Part shown: in pieces, positions 19,247 to 28,162 of the stretch
Numbering within the stretch: the stretch's first letter is position 1
How the letters are laid out: each line of letters begins with the position of its first letter
Assembly: GCA_016916535.1 (NCBI GenBank)
Contig: CP070276.1
Coordinates: forward strand, 434,001 to 498,000
Direction of reading: 5' to 3'
DNA length: 64,000 nt
From: Dysgonomonadaceae bacterium zrk40
Lineage (GTDB): Bacteria > Bacteroidota > Bacteroidia > Bacteroidales > Dysgonomonadaceae
The notes under the pieces: model-generated
Told to the model about the DNA's origin: nothing
What the model saw: only the letters and a program-made list of their open reading frames with translations
The model's database searches: none
Program-made: the position numbers and the translations under genes

Positions 19247-20581
19247 TCAATGATTTACGCAACATAGTTTAACATAAAAAAGATGGTTAAGCAGCTGATT
19301 ATCAGTATCTTTATAGCTGATGAAAGCCTAATAAAGATGGATAAAACCAGCATACTTAACCAATATAGAGGTATCTGTAGTGATGTTCTTGGTGAACTAA
19401 CTGCGAAGTTAAACAAAAGTTTCAAATCATTCCTTATGGAGACGCTAATTTTGTATCTGGTCATTCCCGGCAGGATTAATTTCCTACAATTGGGGAGATA
19501 TGGCAAGTCGTGTGAACAGCGATTTCGCCAGAACTTCTCGAAGGATTTTGATTGGCTGGAGTTTAACTTGTCTTTGTCTGATAGGGTATTAACCGGAGAT
19601 CGCAAGGCAATTGCCATTGATCCCAGTTATATAACCAAATCAGGAAAGAATACCCCTTGGATTGGTTACTTCTGGTCGGGTGCAGCCGGTCAGGCGAAAA
19701 GAGGTTTGGAAATCCTGGGAGTGGGCCTTATAGACGTCGACAACAAGGATTGTATCAGTCTACAGGCCGTTCAGACTCCGGACCGTCAAACCCTGGAGAG
19801 TCGTGATGCCAACCTGATTGACTGGTACCTGCTGGTCATTAAATCGATGCGGGATAAACTCCATCGGACAAGCCGTTACGTGGTTGCCGATGCCTACTTC
19901 GCAAAGAACAACTTTGTTACGGGTCTGCAAGAGATGAAATTTGATCTGGTCAGCCGTTTCAGGGATGATGCCGCACTTTATTATCCAACACTGCAGAAAC
20001 CAACGGGCAAGAAAGGCAGGCCTAAACTCTACGACGGAAAGATTGATATGGCCAACCTGGATACAACCAGAGTGCAAAAGATCAATGTTGATAACGGTGA
20101 TCTCTACACCTTGGTAGCCTATTCCAAATCACTTAAACAGATGGTCAGGCTTGTCGTCTGGTATTCCAAAGATGGGAAAAAGCCAAAACTGTTCTTCTCT
20201 ACCAATCCTAAGATGAGTGGAAAAGATGTTATAGAATTTTACCGCACCCGTTTTCAGATCGAGTTTTGCTTCAGGGATGCAAAAGGCTTCACCGGACTGA
20301 TGCAATCGCAGGCAAGGGATGTAGCAAAGCTATCGTTCAACTTTAATGCATCTCTTACCTCAGTCAACCTGGCAAAGGTGTTGGCAAAGGAGAGAGGCAT
20401 CCCCTTTTCGATGGCATCATGTAAAACGATGATACACAACGCTTATCTGCTTGAACGATTTATTTGCGTGTCTGGCATTAAACCGAACAGAAGATTAAAT
20501 GATAAACTTGTCAAAGAACTCATTGAGTTTGCAGCAATTGCTGCGTGACTCGAAACTATATTTTTAACGAACTATTGTTTT
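19247..20581 (+). mobile_element. IS4-type insertion sequence between the DoxX-like gene and tpiA
   Basis: An element of about 1.3 kb with one intact transposase. ATTAAAAT occurs on both sides (19239-19246 and 20582-20589) and is a candidate 8-bp target-site duplication; being AT-rich, it could be chance. The inner ends show only weak inverted similarity (CAAT...ATAGTTT on each), so boundaries are tentative. It splits a gene run that is conserved in Bacteroidales. Confidence 0.65.
19283..20548 (+). CDS. IS4-superfamily DDE transposase
   Basis: An apparently intact transposase, up to 421 residues. Catalytic residues are visible: first Asp in AIAIDPSYITKS (about 111), second Asp in RYVVADAYFAKNN (about 205), and the Glu in YRTRFQIEFCFRDAK, which matches the YREK pattern of the IS4 group. 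The start is uncertain; the ATG at 19337 (MDKTSILNQYRG) is a plausible alternative to 19283. Base composition is more AT-rich than the neighbours. It is transcribed against the surrounding genes. Confidence 0.85.
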   Translation: MVKQLIISIFIADESLIKMDKTSILNQYRGICSDVLGELTAKLNKSFKSFLMETLILYLVIPGRINFLQLGRYGKSCEQRFRQNFSKDFDWLEFNLSLSDRVLTGDRKAIAIDPSYITKSGKNTPWIGYFWSGAAGQAKRGLEILGVGLIDVDNKDCISLQAVQTPDRQTLESRDANLIDWYLLVIKSMRDKLHRTSRYVVADAYFAKNNFVTGLQEMKFDLVSRFRDDAALYYPTLQKPTGKKGRPKLYDGKIDMANLDTTRVQKINVDNGDLYTLVAYSKSLKQMVRLVVWYSKDGKKPKLFFSTNPKMSGKDVIEFYRTRFQIEFCFRDAKGFTGLMQSQARDVAKLSFNFNASLTSVNLAKVLAKERGIPFSMASCKTMIHNAYLLERFICVSGIKPNRRLNDKLVKELIEFAAIAA

Positions 20582-20619
20582 ATTAAAATGTTACAAATCA
20601 CAATTCTGTTTCATATCAA

Positions 20620-21942
20620 TCACACGCTGTCCTGACTTCGTTTTCCAGCAGCAACGCTTTTTCGCTCCACTCCCTTAAGGAAGAGCAAGGGCAGCAGCAG
20701 GAGAAGTGAGATCAGCAACAGACGCATGATGTTCCTTGTTTGCATGGTGCCTTGTTGCACCATCTCAGATTCTTCCATGGAGAGACCCTTGGGCAACGGA
20801 TCTGGCAAAAGGCTGTCGTCCCACTTATTGATGACAACTCCCTCCCTTAGAAGCATCAACCCCGGATTAGAGCGCACCATCGTCTTCAGTACCTTTTCAT
20901 CACCGTTGGCAAACCGGAAACCGGTACGTTGCTGCTCCTCCCAGCTTGCGATGACCTCCGAAGGTGAAGAGGTGACCAGGTAAAAGGGATAACCCCTCTC
21001 TTCTGCAAATTGATGCAGGGCTTTAAACTGATCCAGGTGACGTTGTTCCATCTCCCCGAGCGAATAGGTGATCATCAGGAAGAGCCATTCCTTTTCCTGC
21101 AAAAGCTCCCGGGTCATGTCACCCCCGGCATTCATTGAGCCGTTCATCTCATCCCGCTGAATCAATGTCAGGACGAAGTCTTCGATGGCAGGCTTCGAGC
21201 CTTCACGCACCAAACGGTTGCGCATATCCACGTAGTGCCAGGTGCTATCATTCCAGGGGTAATTCTCTTCCGTGAACTCCTTCTCCACCCCATCCTTCTG
21301 GTAAATGAAGATCGTCTCATAGAGATCTGCCAGCTCCGGTTCCACCTCCATCTGCTCCGGGATGGAAGCGCCAATATGAAAAGGGCGGAAGTCGAACAGC
21401 GGCAACCGGTTAAGGTTGTGCAGTGTAAACAGCAATCCATACAGCACGATGAAACCGGCAGCGAGGGGTGCCATCCGTCGTCCGAAGAGCGGACCGATCT
21501 TCTTCTGATTGAAGAGGAGCAGCAGCAATGCTGCCGATAACACCAGGTTCTTCCAGAAGGTCTCCCAGTTGCTGATCTTGATGGCATCACCAAAGCAACC
21601 GCAATCCTCCACCGGATTGGCAAGTGCAATCCAGAGTGTCAACGGGGTGAAGAAGAGCAAAAAAAGGAGAATCAGTCGCAATGTTCCTTTGCGGTACAAT
21701 CCGAGCAACAGCAACATACCCAGTGTGAACTCACCCACCACCATCACCAGGGAGAGGGGTAACGAGAGCAACATCAGCTCAGACAGTCCCATCTCAATCA
21801 GGTAATCATCTATCTTGTATGCAGTACCAAGCGGGTCCACCGCTTTGACGATACCCGAGAAGGTGAAGAGTCCCCCCACGAAAAGGCGGGCAATCATTAC
21901 CAGGCTCCGATCAATCTGCTTTATGCCCCACAACAACTTCAT
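20620..21942 (-). CDS. DoxX/MauE-like membrane protein with thioredoxin-like C-terminal domain
   Basis: A 440-residue inner-membrane protein. The N-terminal part (about 1-165) has four to five helices with the DoxX/MauE pattern (ARLFVGGLFTFSGIVKAVDPLG, then NCGCF-like VEDCGCFGDAIKI). The large middle part is a periplasmic, probably thioredoxin-like domain (about 200-395: ITYSLGEMEQRHLDQF and FYLVTSSPSEVI), and a final helix lies near 405-425. The cysteine pair DCGCFGD (about 113-119) suggests redox work such as disulfide handling, as in MauE relatives. It overlaps the DUF1599 gene by 4 bp, so the two are translationally coupled. Confidence 0.78.
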   Translation of the reverse strand: MKLLWGIKQIDRSLVMIARLFVGGLFTFSGIVKAVDPLGTAYKIDDYLIEMGLSELMLLSLPLSLVMVVGEFTLGMLLLLGLYRKGTLRLILLFLLFFTPLTLWIALANPVEDCGCFGDAIKISNWETFWKNLVLSAALLLLLFNQKKIGPLFGRRMAPLAAGFIVLYGLLFTLHNLNRLPLFDFRPFHIGASIPEQMEVEPELADLYETIFIYQKDGVEKEFTEENYPWNDSTWHYVDMRNRLVREGSKPAIEDFVLTLIQRDEMNGSMNAGGDMTRELLQEKEWLFLMITYSLGEMEQRHLDQFKALHQFAEERGYPFYLVTSSPSEVIASWEEQQRTGFRFANGDEKVLKTMVRSNPGLMLLREGVVINKWDDSLLPDPLPKGLSMEESEMVQQGTMQTRNIMRLLLISLLLLLPLLFLKGVERKSVAAGKRSQDSV

Positions 21943-22493
21943 GCCCTCTCCTCTCCGAAATGCAGTTTAATCAGCCCAAAGATGGCGTAGTTGATCATAT
22001 CCATATAGTTGGCATCCACCCCTTCAGAGATGAGGGTGTGTCCCTGGTTGCTCTCAATCTCCTTGGTGCGATAGATCTTCATCAGGATCAGATCGGTGTA
22101 GGAGCTCACACGCATGCTTCTCCAGGCTTCGTCATAATCATGATTTTTGGCTCCCATCAGCTCCTTAGCCTTTCGCAGGTAATCGTCGTACAGGGCAAGC
22201 GCCCGGTCGGCCGTCACATCGATGCTGTCGGCATAGCCCAGTTGAAGCTGTATCAGTCCGATGATACCGTAGTTCACGATGCCGATGAATTCGGGGAAGA
22301 TACCCTCCTGCACGCGACTCTCCCGCTTCACCTCCAGCGATCGGATCCTGTTGGCCTTGATAAAGATCTGGTCGGTGACCGATTCCGGGCGCAGTATACG
22401 CCAGGAAGCACCATAGTCGGTGAGCTTCTTCGAGAAGATCTCACGGCAGAGCGCCGTTACTTCATCAAACTGCTGATTGGTTGCATCCATCAT
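21939..22493 (-). CDS. DUF1599-family protein
   Basis: A 184-residue protein with two copies of a DUF1599-like repeat: DYGASWRILRPESVTDQIFIKANRI...GIVNYGIIGLIQLQ (about 22-80) and DYDEAWRSMRVSSYTDLILMKIYRT...DMINYAIFGLIKLH (about 117-180). Related all-helical folds occur in MazG-like nucleotide pyrophosphohydrolases, but function is unproven. Start set at ATG 22493 (22490 also possible), since a TATCTTTG box lies at 22563-22570 and would overlap the longer start at 22565. The stop overlaps the DoxX-like gene start by 4 bp. Confidence 0.82.
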   Translation of the reverse strand: MMDATNQQFDEVTALCREIFSKKLTDYGASWRILRPESVTDQIFIKANRIRSLEVKRESRVQEGIFPEFIGIVNYGIIGLIQLQLGYADSIDVTADRALALYDDYLRKAKELMGAKNHDYDEAWRSMRVSSYTDLILMKIYRTKEIESNQGHTLISEGVDANYMDMINYAIFGLIKLHFGEERA

Positions 22494-22562
22494 CAAAGGG
22501 AATGAATCTGTGTAACGTAAAACAAATGTTGCCAACGGGAACTCATCTCCAGTTGCGTCGGA

Positions 22563-22570
22563 CAAAGATA
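22563..22570 (-). promoter_or_regulatory. Promoter -7 box for the DUF1599-DoxX operon
   Basis: TATCTTTG on the minus strand, exact TAnnTTTG match, 69 bp upstream of the chosen start. It begins directly after the M23 peptidase terminator. Confidence 0.68.
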
Positions 22571-22572
22571 GT

Positions 22573-22604
22573 TAAAAAAAAGGTACAGGAAAACATCCTG
22601 TACC
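22573..22604 (-). terminator. Terminator of the M23 peptidase gene
   Basis: On the minus strand GGTACAGGA, a 5-nt loop and TCCTGTACC form a perfect 9-bp stem followed by eight T. About 30 bp after the stop at 22635. Confidence 0.9.
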
Positions 22605-22634
22605 CTATTTCTCTTCGTTGGTGATGCTGCAACA

Positions 22635-23648
22635 TCAGGAGACGCGGAGCGACTTACCCACACGAAGCACCGTTCGCGTGGAGATGCTGTTGATCTCACA
22701 GAGTTCACTCACCGACACCCCATATTTGCGGGCGATGGCACCCAGTGTATCTCCCTGTTTGATGCGGTGGTATTTCACATCGCCGGAGACATACTTGTTG
22801 GTATTGATGGTTGCCTCTTTGTAATTCGTTGTGGATGAAACAGTAACCTTGCTGCTGCGGGTCGTCTTTTTATAACTGGAGTTGGTGACCAGATACTCAT
22901 CACGGTGAGGCACCTTGTTCTGAAAGTCGATGATGAAGTTGGGATTGATTGGTTTACCCAGGAAGCGTGTCTCAAAGTGAAGATGGGAGCCGAAAGAACG
23001 TCCCGTGTTTCCGGCCAGGCCGATGGGTTGTCCGGAACGGATAAAGTCGTTCTCATCTACCAGAAACTTGGAGAGATGCCCGTAAACAGTCTCCAGTCCG
23101 TTCACGTGGCGGATCACCAGGTAATAACCATATCCTCTTCTTTCATATTGCTTCACCCTTATTTTGCCGTCGAAAGCGGCATAAATGGTATCACCGGTCT
23201 GTGCTTTGATATCAATGCCATAATGATAACGGCGGCTGCCCCTTCTCCCGAAGTTGGAGGTCATGTGACCGCTTGCCGGCATGGTGAAGTTTTCAAGGTT
23301 GACAATGAAAGTGTCGGGCGCATTCTTCAAGCTGCCGTAAATATTGACACTGTTGTTTATCCACATTCCGCCGTAAATATCGTCGGCAGGAATCGCATTG
23401 GGATCAAACTCTTCCCGTCTCTCCTCAGCTTCCTCAAGTACAGACAAATCCAACTTCAGCTTCAACCCATCGGCAAACAAGCCTGGCTGATCGCTTAAAT
23501 TGGAACTGTGTAATTGCTTGTGGCTAACCTCCGGTCTGCTGTTTTCGGGTGACTGGGGTACTGCTTGTGAAAAAGCATTTAAGGTGAAGAACATCAAGGT
23601 TGCAGGCAACAGGATGCGTGCGTGTGCAAAAAAATGACCTTTCTCCAT
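22635..23648 (-). CDS. M23 metallopeptidase with C-terminal LysM domain
   Basis: A 337-residue exported peptidoglycan hydrolase or hydrolase activator. It has a signal peptide (about 1-29, ending NAFSQA), an M23 domain (about 125-230) with zinc ligands in HYGIDIKA and HLHFETRF plus the YGHLSKF histidine, and a LysM domain at the C-terminus (about 290-335: YHRIKQGDTLGAIARKYGVS). All M23 metal ligands appear present, so an active endopeptidase is likely. It follows ndk by 48 bp in the same direction and has a strong terminator. Confidence 0.9.
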   Translation of the reverse strand: MEKGHFFAHARILLPATLMFFTLNAFSQAVPQSPENSRPEVSHKQLHSSNLSDQPGLFADGLKLKLDLSVLEEAEERREEFDPNAIPADDIYGGMWINNSVNIYGSLKNAPDTFIVNLENFTMPASGHMTSNFGRRGSRRYHYGIDIKAQTGDTIYAAFDGKIRVKQYERRGYGYYLVIRHVNGLETVYGHLSKFLVDENDFIRSGQPIGLAGNTGRSFGSHLHFETRFLGKPINPNFIIDFQNKVPHRDEYLVTNSSYKKTTRSSKVTVSSTTNYKEATINTNKYVSGDVKYHRIKQGDTLGAIARKYGVSVSELCEINSISTRTVLRVGKSLRVS

Positions 23649-23696
23649 TATACTGACTTACTTCTTGTTTTAATTACAAATCACTTCAACCTATCC

Positions 23697-24158
23697 CTAC
23701 AGTTCATCATTCGCATATGTATAGGGAATAAGAAAATGCGGATAGTTGAAAATTTCACTCTCTGAAAAAAAACGGGCCAATTCACGGTCAGCTGTCTCGG
23801 GTGAATCAGATGCATGAACAATGTTCTCCTGAACACTGATGCTGTAATCCCCCCTGATTGTTCCCGGTTGGGCTTCTCTTCCGTTGGTGATGCCGGCAAG
23901 CTGCCGCACCACATTGACCACATCTACTCCCTTTAGCGCCATTGCCACCACCGGACTAGCCTGCATCGACTCTTTAATCCTGCCGAAAAAAGGCTTGTGT
24001 ACCAATTGAGCATAATGTTCACGAACCATCTCGTCGGTCATACAAAGCATCTTCATCCCCACGATCTGTATCCCTTTTTTCTCGAAGCGTGCAATCACTT
24101 CTCCAAGGATACCCCTTTGAACGGCTGATGGTTTGAGGAGAACTACTGTAACCTGCAT
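23697..24158 (-). CDS. ndk: Nucleoside diphosphate kinase
   Basis: Transfers the gamma phosphate between nucleoside triphosphates and diphosphates through a phosphohistidine. The 153-residue protein starts MQVTVVLLKPSAVQRG and carries the RGDYSISVQENIVHASDSPETADRE segment with the catalytic histidine (about 117). The ATG at 24158 was chosen; a TTG three codons upstream is the only alternative. Length is slightly above the usual 140, with a small insertion around VRQLAGITNGREAQPG. Confidence 0.93.
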   Translation of the reverse strand: MQVTVVLLKPSAVQRGILGEVIARFEKKGIQIVGMKMLCMTDEMVREHYAQLVHKPFFGRIKESMQASPVVAMALKGVDVVNVVRQLAGITNGREAQPGTIRGDYSISVQENIVHASDSPETADRELARFFSESEIFNYPHFLIPYTYANDEL

Positions 24159-24614
24159 GGTTGACAAACTATTACTAAATGACCTTATAAATGTAGATTT
24201 TTTTCCTTATTTGAACTCAAAGTAAACTTTTTATTGTTTCTCTTCCAAATAATGAACATTCTTTTTTACAGTCATACGGAATCCAAAAATCAAGACTGAA
24301 AGACTATACCGCTGAATATCAATTAATTTAGTCATTATATGTTATAAAACATATGAAACTGATTTTAAACACATTAGACACTTTTTAACATTCTCTTAAC
24401 AATGCAACCTATATTCGCTCCAATTTTCACAGACATCCCGCAACGAACAACGGCAAGAAGAAAGATTGAAAAAATTCAGCTATTTTAATAGAGTGACTGT
24501 AAAATGAAAGTGAAAAGATCTGAAAGAATGAACAGATTTCCTTATCTTTGCCCCAATTTAACATAATAGTGTAGAATTCAGGCATATGCCGATCATCACA
24601 AAGAGAAGAATGGA
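24159..24614. other. AT-rich intergenic region between ndk and the DUF2723 gene
   Basis: A 456-bp divergent spacer with no convincing reading frame or RNA gene. It holds a short palindrome (ATATGTT and AACATAT, 24337-24354) that could be an operator, and the TATCTTTG promoter box of the DUF2723 gene at 24543-24550. Much of it is clearly lower in GC than the flanking genes. Confidence 0.6.
24543..24550 (+). promoter_or_regulatory. Promoter -7 box for the DUF2723 gene
   Basis: TATCTTTG, exact TAnnTTTG match, 65 bp upstream of the ATG at 24615. Confidence 0.68.
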
Positions 24615-27600
24615 ATGAATAAATACAAGCTAATCAACAACATTACAGGATGGATTGTGTTTGCCGTTGCTGCCCTGGTTTACTTGCTCACCATTGAGCC
24701 CACGGCCAGTTTCTGGGACTGCGGTGAGTTCATCACCTCTGCCTATAAGCTCGAAGTGGGTCATCCCCCCGGTGCACCATTCTTCATGCTTGTAGGGAAC
24801 CTCTTCACCCAATTCGCGGGTGACCCCTCCCGTGTGGCGTTGATGATCAACAGCATGTCGGCACTGATGAGCGCTTTCACCATCCTCTTTCTTTTCTGGA
24901 CCATCACCCACCTGACACGCAAGCTGCTGCTGAGCAGCGGCAGTGCGCTACTCAGCAAAGGGCAGATCGTTGCCGTCATTGGCAGCGGACTGGTGGGATC
25001 ACTGGTCTACACCTTCTCCGACACCTTCTGGTTCTCGGCTGTAGAGGGTGAAGTCTATGCCTTCTCCTCCATGCTCACCGCACTGGTCTTCTGGCTGATC
25101 CTCAAGTGGGAAGACAATGCCGACAAGCCTCATTCCGACAAGTGGCTGGTGCTGATTGCATATATCATGGGGCTCTCTGTAGGAGTGCACCTGCTCAACC
25201 TGCTCTGTATCCCTGCCATCGTGTTGGTATACTACTACCGCAAGACTGAAACACCCACCTGGAAAGGAGGATTGCTCTCTCTGTTGCTATCCTTTGGCCT
25301 CATCGTGATCCTGATGTGGGGCATCATCCCGGGATTCACCAAGGTGGGAGGATGGTTCGAGCTCTTCTTCGTCAACAGCCTCGGCATGTCATACAACACC
25401 GGCGTCATTGCCTACCTGATCATATTGGTAGCAACCATTGCCTGGGGGCTGATCGAATCATCATCGGAGAGAAGATCTGACAAACGGGCACACCTTGCAT
25501 TGTTCGTTACGCTTGGCCTTACCGGCATCCTCTTCATCGGCGGAAAGGCCTGGTTGTGGCTTATCCTGATTGCTACCGCTGCCTATTTCATCTTCAGGTA
25601 CAAGAAGATGTCGAACCGTTTTGTCAACCTGGTGATGTCATCCATCATGGTGATCCTGGTAGGCTTCTCCGCCTATGCGCTGATCCCCATCCGCTCATCG
25701 GCCAACACCCCTCTCGATCTCAACTCACCGGAAGACATCTTCTCGCTGGGAAGATACCTGAACCGCGAACAATACGGTCAGACACCGCTGCTTCACGGCT
25801 CCACCTATGCCTCTCAAATTGCACGGAATGCCGACGGAACAGCCATCACGTCGGGTGAAAAAACATCCTATAACAGGGTGCTCAAAACATCACCCGATCA
25901 GAAAGACCAATATATAAAGAGTACATCCGGCAGTTACAAGTATACCAACAGCATGCTTTTCCCCCGTATGCACTCCAACCCCAACAACCCCTCCTTTCGC
26001 AACCATATCATCGGATACGAGCGCTGGGGAGGTGTCACCGACCGCAACAACAAACCCACCTTCGCCCAGAATATCAAGTTCCTGGTCAATTACCAGATCA
26101 ACTACATGTATTGGCGCTACTTCATGTGGAACTTCGCCGGTCGCCAAAACGATATCCAGGGCGACGGTGGCATCACCACCGGCAACTGGATCACCGGGAT
26201 CCCCTTCTTCGATGAACATGTGCTGGGATTGGGACCCCAGGACAATGTCGCTCCCGACATCGTCAACAACAAGGGACACAACAAATACTACATGCTGCCG
26301 CTGTTGCTGGGCATCATCGGCATCTTCTACCAGTTTCGCCTCAGGGAAAAGGGGCTCAGGAGTTTCTCCATCGTCTTTCTCCTCTTCTTCATGACCGGGC
26401 TGGCCATCATCCTCTACCTCAATCAGACTCCCTTCGAGCCGCGGGAACGTGACTACGCCTACTCCGGCTCCTTCTATGCCTTCTCCATCTGGGTCGGCAT
26501 GGGGGTGGCCGGCATCAGCCTCTTCCTGCGTAAATATATCAGGAACACCGCAACGGCAGCGGCTGTTGCCACCGCAGCAACTCTCTTCGTGCCACTGCTG
26601 ATGGTTTCCCAGAACTGGGACGACCATGATCGCTCGGGGCGCACGCTGGCACGCGACACCGGCATGAACTACCTCTGCGGTGTAGGGGAGAACGGCATCA
26701 TCTTCACCAACGGTGACAACGACACCTACCCACTCTGGTACGTGCAGGAGACCGAGGGATACCGCACCGACGTGCGGGTCACCAACCTCAGCTTCCTACA
26801 GACCGAGTGGTACTTGGACCAGCTGCTGCGACAGGCATATGAGTCGGAACCCCTCCCCATCAAGTGGTCACAACCGGCCTATTACGGGGAGACGGGAACA
26901 GCCGCCTTCGTGCTTACCCGCCAGGAGATCGAGAATGTGCTGCGGCAGAACAACATCCCGCAGGTCTCCTTTGGCAGCTACTACGATGTGAATGCCTTCA
27001 GCGACTCCCTCTCACTGAAACAGACGATGGAGAACCTGCGCGAGGGGAGAAACAGTAAGATCAACAATCCCTTCAGCACCGGCAACACACAGATCATCCC
27101 CGGCAAGCTGCTGAAGTTGGATGTCGACAGTGCAATGGTTGACTGGGAAGCGTTGCATGCTAAACCGGGCAACAGCATGGTGATCAACCTGGGCGATAAA
27201 TCGGCACTCTACCGCCAGGAGCTGATGATCCTGGAGATGCTCTCCAACATCAACGACGAGCAGTGGCAACGGCCCATTCACTTTGCCACCACCATCACCC
27301 CCAGCCTCTTCATGAACCTGCAGGACAGCAACTTCTCCCTCAACGGACTCACCTACCAGGTGGTGCCCGGCACTCCGCTCAGCGGGGGGGTCAACACGGC
27401 CGCCGCCTACGACAACATGATGAACAAGTTCCGCTTCGGGGGACTGGAGGAGAATCCCGACCTCTACCTCGACGAAACCAACCGGCGTATGATCTCCACC
27501 TTCCGCCTCTACTTCACACAGCTGGTCAATGCCCTGCTCGATGAGGGCGAGAACGAGAAGGCTCTGGCAGCCATCGACAAGGCAAACCGGGTGATGCCCT

Positions 27601-28085
27601 CCTCGGCAGTACCCTACGGCACCGACGGACTGCTCTTCGCACGCGCCTACTACCGCCTTGGCGAGCAGGAGAAGGCAGAGGAGATGATCAACGAAATACG
27701 GAATCGCATCAACGGCAACCTCGACTGGTTTGCACGTTTGAAACCTCTGCAGATCTCCAACACGCTCTCCGACATCATCTACAACAACATCAATCCCTCC
27801 CTGCTGATTGCAGGCATCTACCAGCAGTACGACAGGGAGATGTATCAGGTGATGGTCGACGACTTGCTGCAGCGGGCTCAGTTCTTCTACACACAGGGCA
27901 TCAGCTACGTGGGCGACATAATCCTGCGTGAGGTCACCGACAGCTCCGTGAGAGGATTCTATGCTGTGCCTTCTGGCGACACCATCACCCGCTCTCTTGA
28001 GGAAGAGACGATGCAGAAAGCACTCAACATGATGCAGCAATACAGCCCCCGTCTTCTGGAACAGTACAGCGGGAAATCGGAATAA
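24615..28085 (+). CDS. DUF2723-family giant membrane protein (glycosyltransferase-like)
   Basis: A 1156-residue protein. The N-terminal half is a polytopic membrane domain (about 13 helices up to residue 680) with the DUF2723 signature FWDCGEFITSAYKLEVGHPPGAPFF near residue 34, which places an acidic motif in the first external loop, as in PMT-type protein O-mannosyltransferases. The GENGIIFTNGDNDTYPLWYVQE block near 692 and a TPR-like helical C-terminus (about 960-1150) follow. Relatives in Bacteroidota are thought to be lipid-linked sugar transferases for protein O-glycosylation, but this is inference. Single gene with its own promoter and terminator. Confidence 0.85.
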   Translation: MNKYKLINNITGWIVFAVAALVYLLTIEPTASFWDCGEFITSAYKLEVGHPPGAPFFMLVGNLFTQFAGDPSRVALMINSMSALMSAFTILFLFWTITHLTRKLLLSSGSALLSKGQIVAVIGSGLVGSLVYTFSDTFWFSAVEGEVYAFSSMLTALVFWLILKWEDNADKPHSDKWLVLIAYIMGLSVGVHLLNLLCIPAIVLVYYYRKTETPTWKGGLLSLLLSFGLIVILMWGIIPGFTKVGGWFELFFVNSLGMSYNTGVIAYLIILVATIAWGLIESSSERRSDKRAHLALFVTLGLTGILFIGGKAWLWLILIATAAYFIFRYKKMSNRFVNLVMSSIMVILVGFSAYALIPIRSSANTPLDLNSPEDIFSLGRYLNREQYGQTPLLHGSTYASQIARNADGTAITSGEKTSYNRVLKTSPDQKDQYIKSTSGSYKYTNSMLFPRMHSNPNNPSFRNHIIGYERWGGVTDRNNKPTFAQNIKFLVNYQINYMYWRYFMWNFAGRQNDIQGDGGITTGNWITGIPFFDEHVLGLGPQDNVAPDIVNNKGHNKYYMLPLLLGIIGIFYQFRLREKGLRSFSIVFLLFFMTGLAIILYLNQTPFEPRERDYAYSGSFYAFSIWVGMGVAGISLFLRKYIRNTATAAAVATAATLFVPLLMVSQNWDDHDRSGRTLARDTGMNYLCGVGENGIIFTNGDNDTYPLWYVQETEGYRTDVRVTNLSFLQTEWYLDQLLRQAYESEPLPIKWSQPAYYGETGTAAFVLTRQEIENVLRQNNIPQVSFGSYYDVNAFSDSLSLKQTMENLREGRNSKINNPFSTGNTQIIPGKLLKLDVDSAMVDWEALHAKPGNSMVINLGDKSALYRQELMILEMLSNINDEQWQRPIHFATTITPSLFMNLQDSNFSLNGLTYQVVPGTPLSGGVNTAAAYDNMMNKFRFGGLEENPDLYLDETNRRMISTFRLYFTQLVNALLDEGENEKALAAIDKANRVMPSSAVPYGTDGLLFARAYYRLGEQEKAEEMINEIRNRINGNLDWFARLKPLQISNTLSDIIYNNINPSLLIAGIYQQYDREMYQVMVDDLLQRAQFFYTQGISYVGDIILREVTDSSVRGFYAVPSGDTITRSLEEETMQKALNMMQQYSPRLLEQYSGKSE

Positions 28086-28099
28086 AAAATCAAATAAAT

Positions 28100-28140
28100 G
28101 GGACCGGAGCGTTGCTCAATCACTCTCCGGTCCCCATTTT
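28100..28140 (+). terminator. Terminator of the DUF2723 gene
   Basis: GGGACCGGAG (28100-28109) pairs with CTCCGGTCCC (28125-28134) across a 15-nt loop, followed by CATTTTAT. Starts 14 bp after the stop codon. The loop contains a TTG that could be misread as the start of the next gene. Confidence 0.82.
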
Positions 28141-28162
28141 ATGCGTAATCATCTTAGACACT

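Noticed and set aside
22494-22565. N-terminal extension of the DUF1599 protein
   Set aside because: The upstream start overlaps the TATCTTTG promoter box at 22563-22570 and the extension is not like the family.
24337-24354. Palindrome ATATGTT/AACATAT as a defined operator
   Set aside because: Short and AT-rich in AT-rich DNA; chance is likely and no regulator gene is adjacent.
27012-28040. Long open frame (342 codons) opposite the DUF2723 gene
   Set aside because: Antisense shadow inside a well-supported gene; composition rich in Val, His and Asp as typical of reverse frames.
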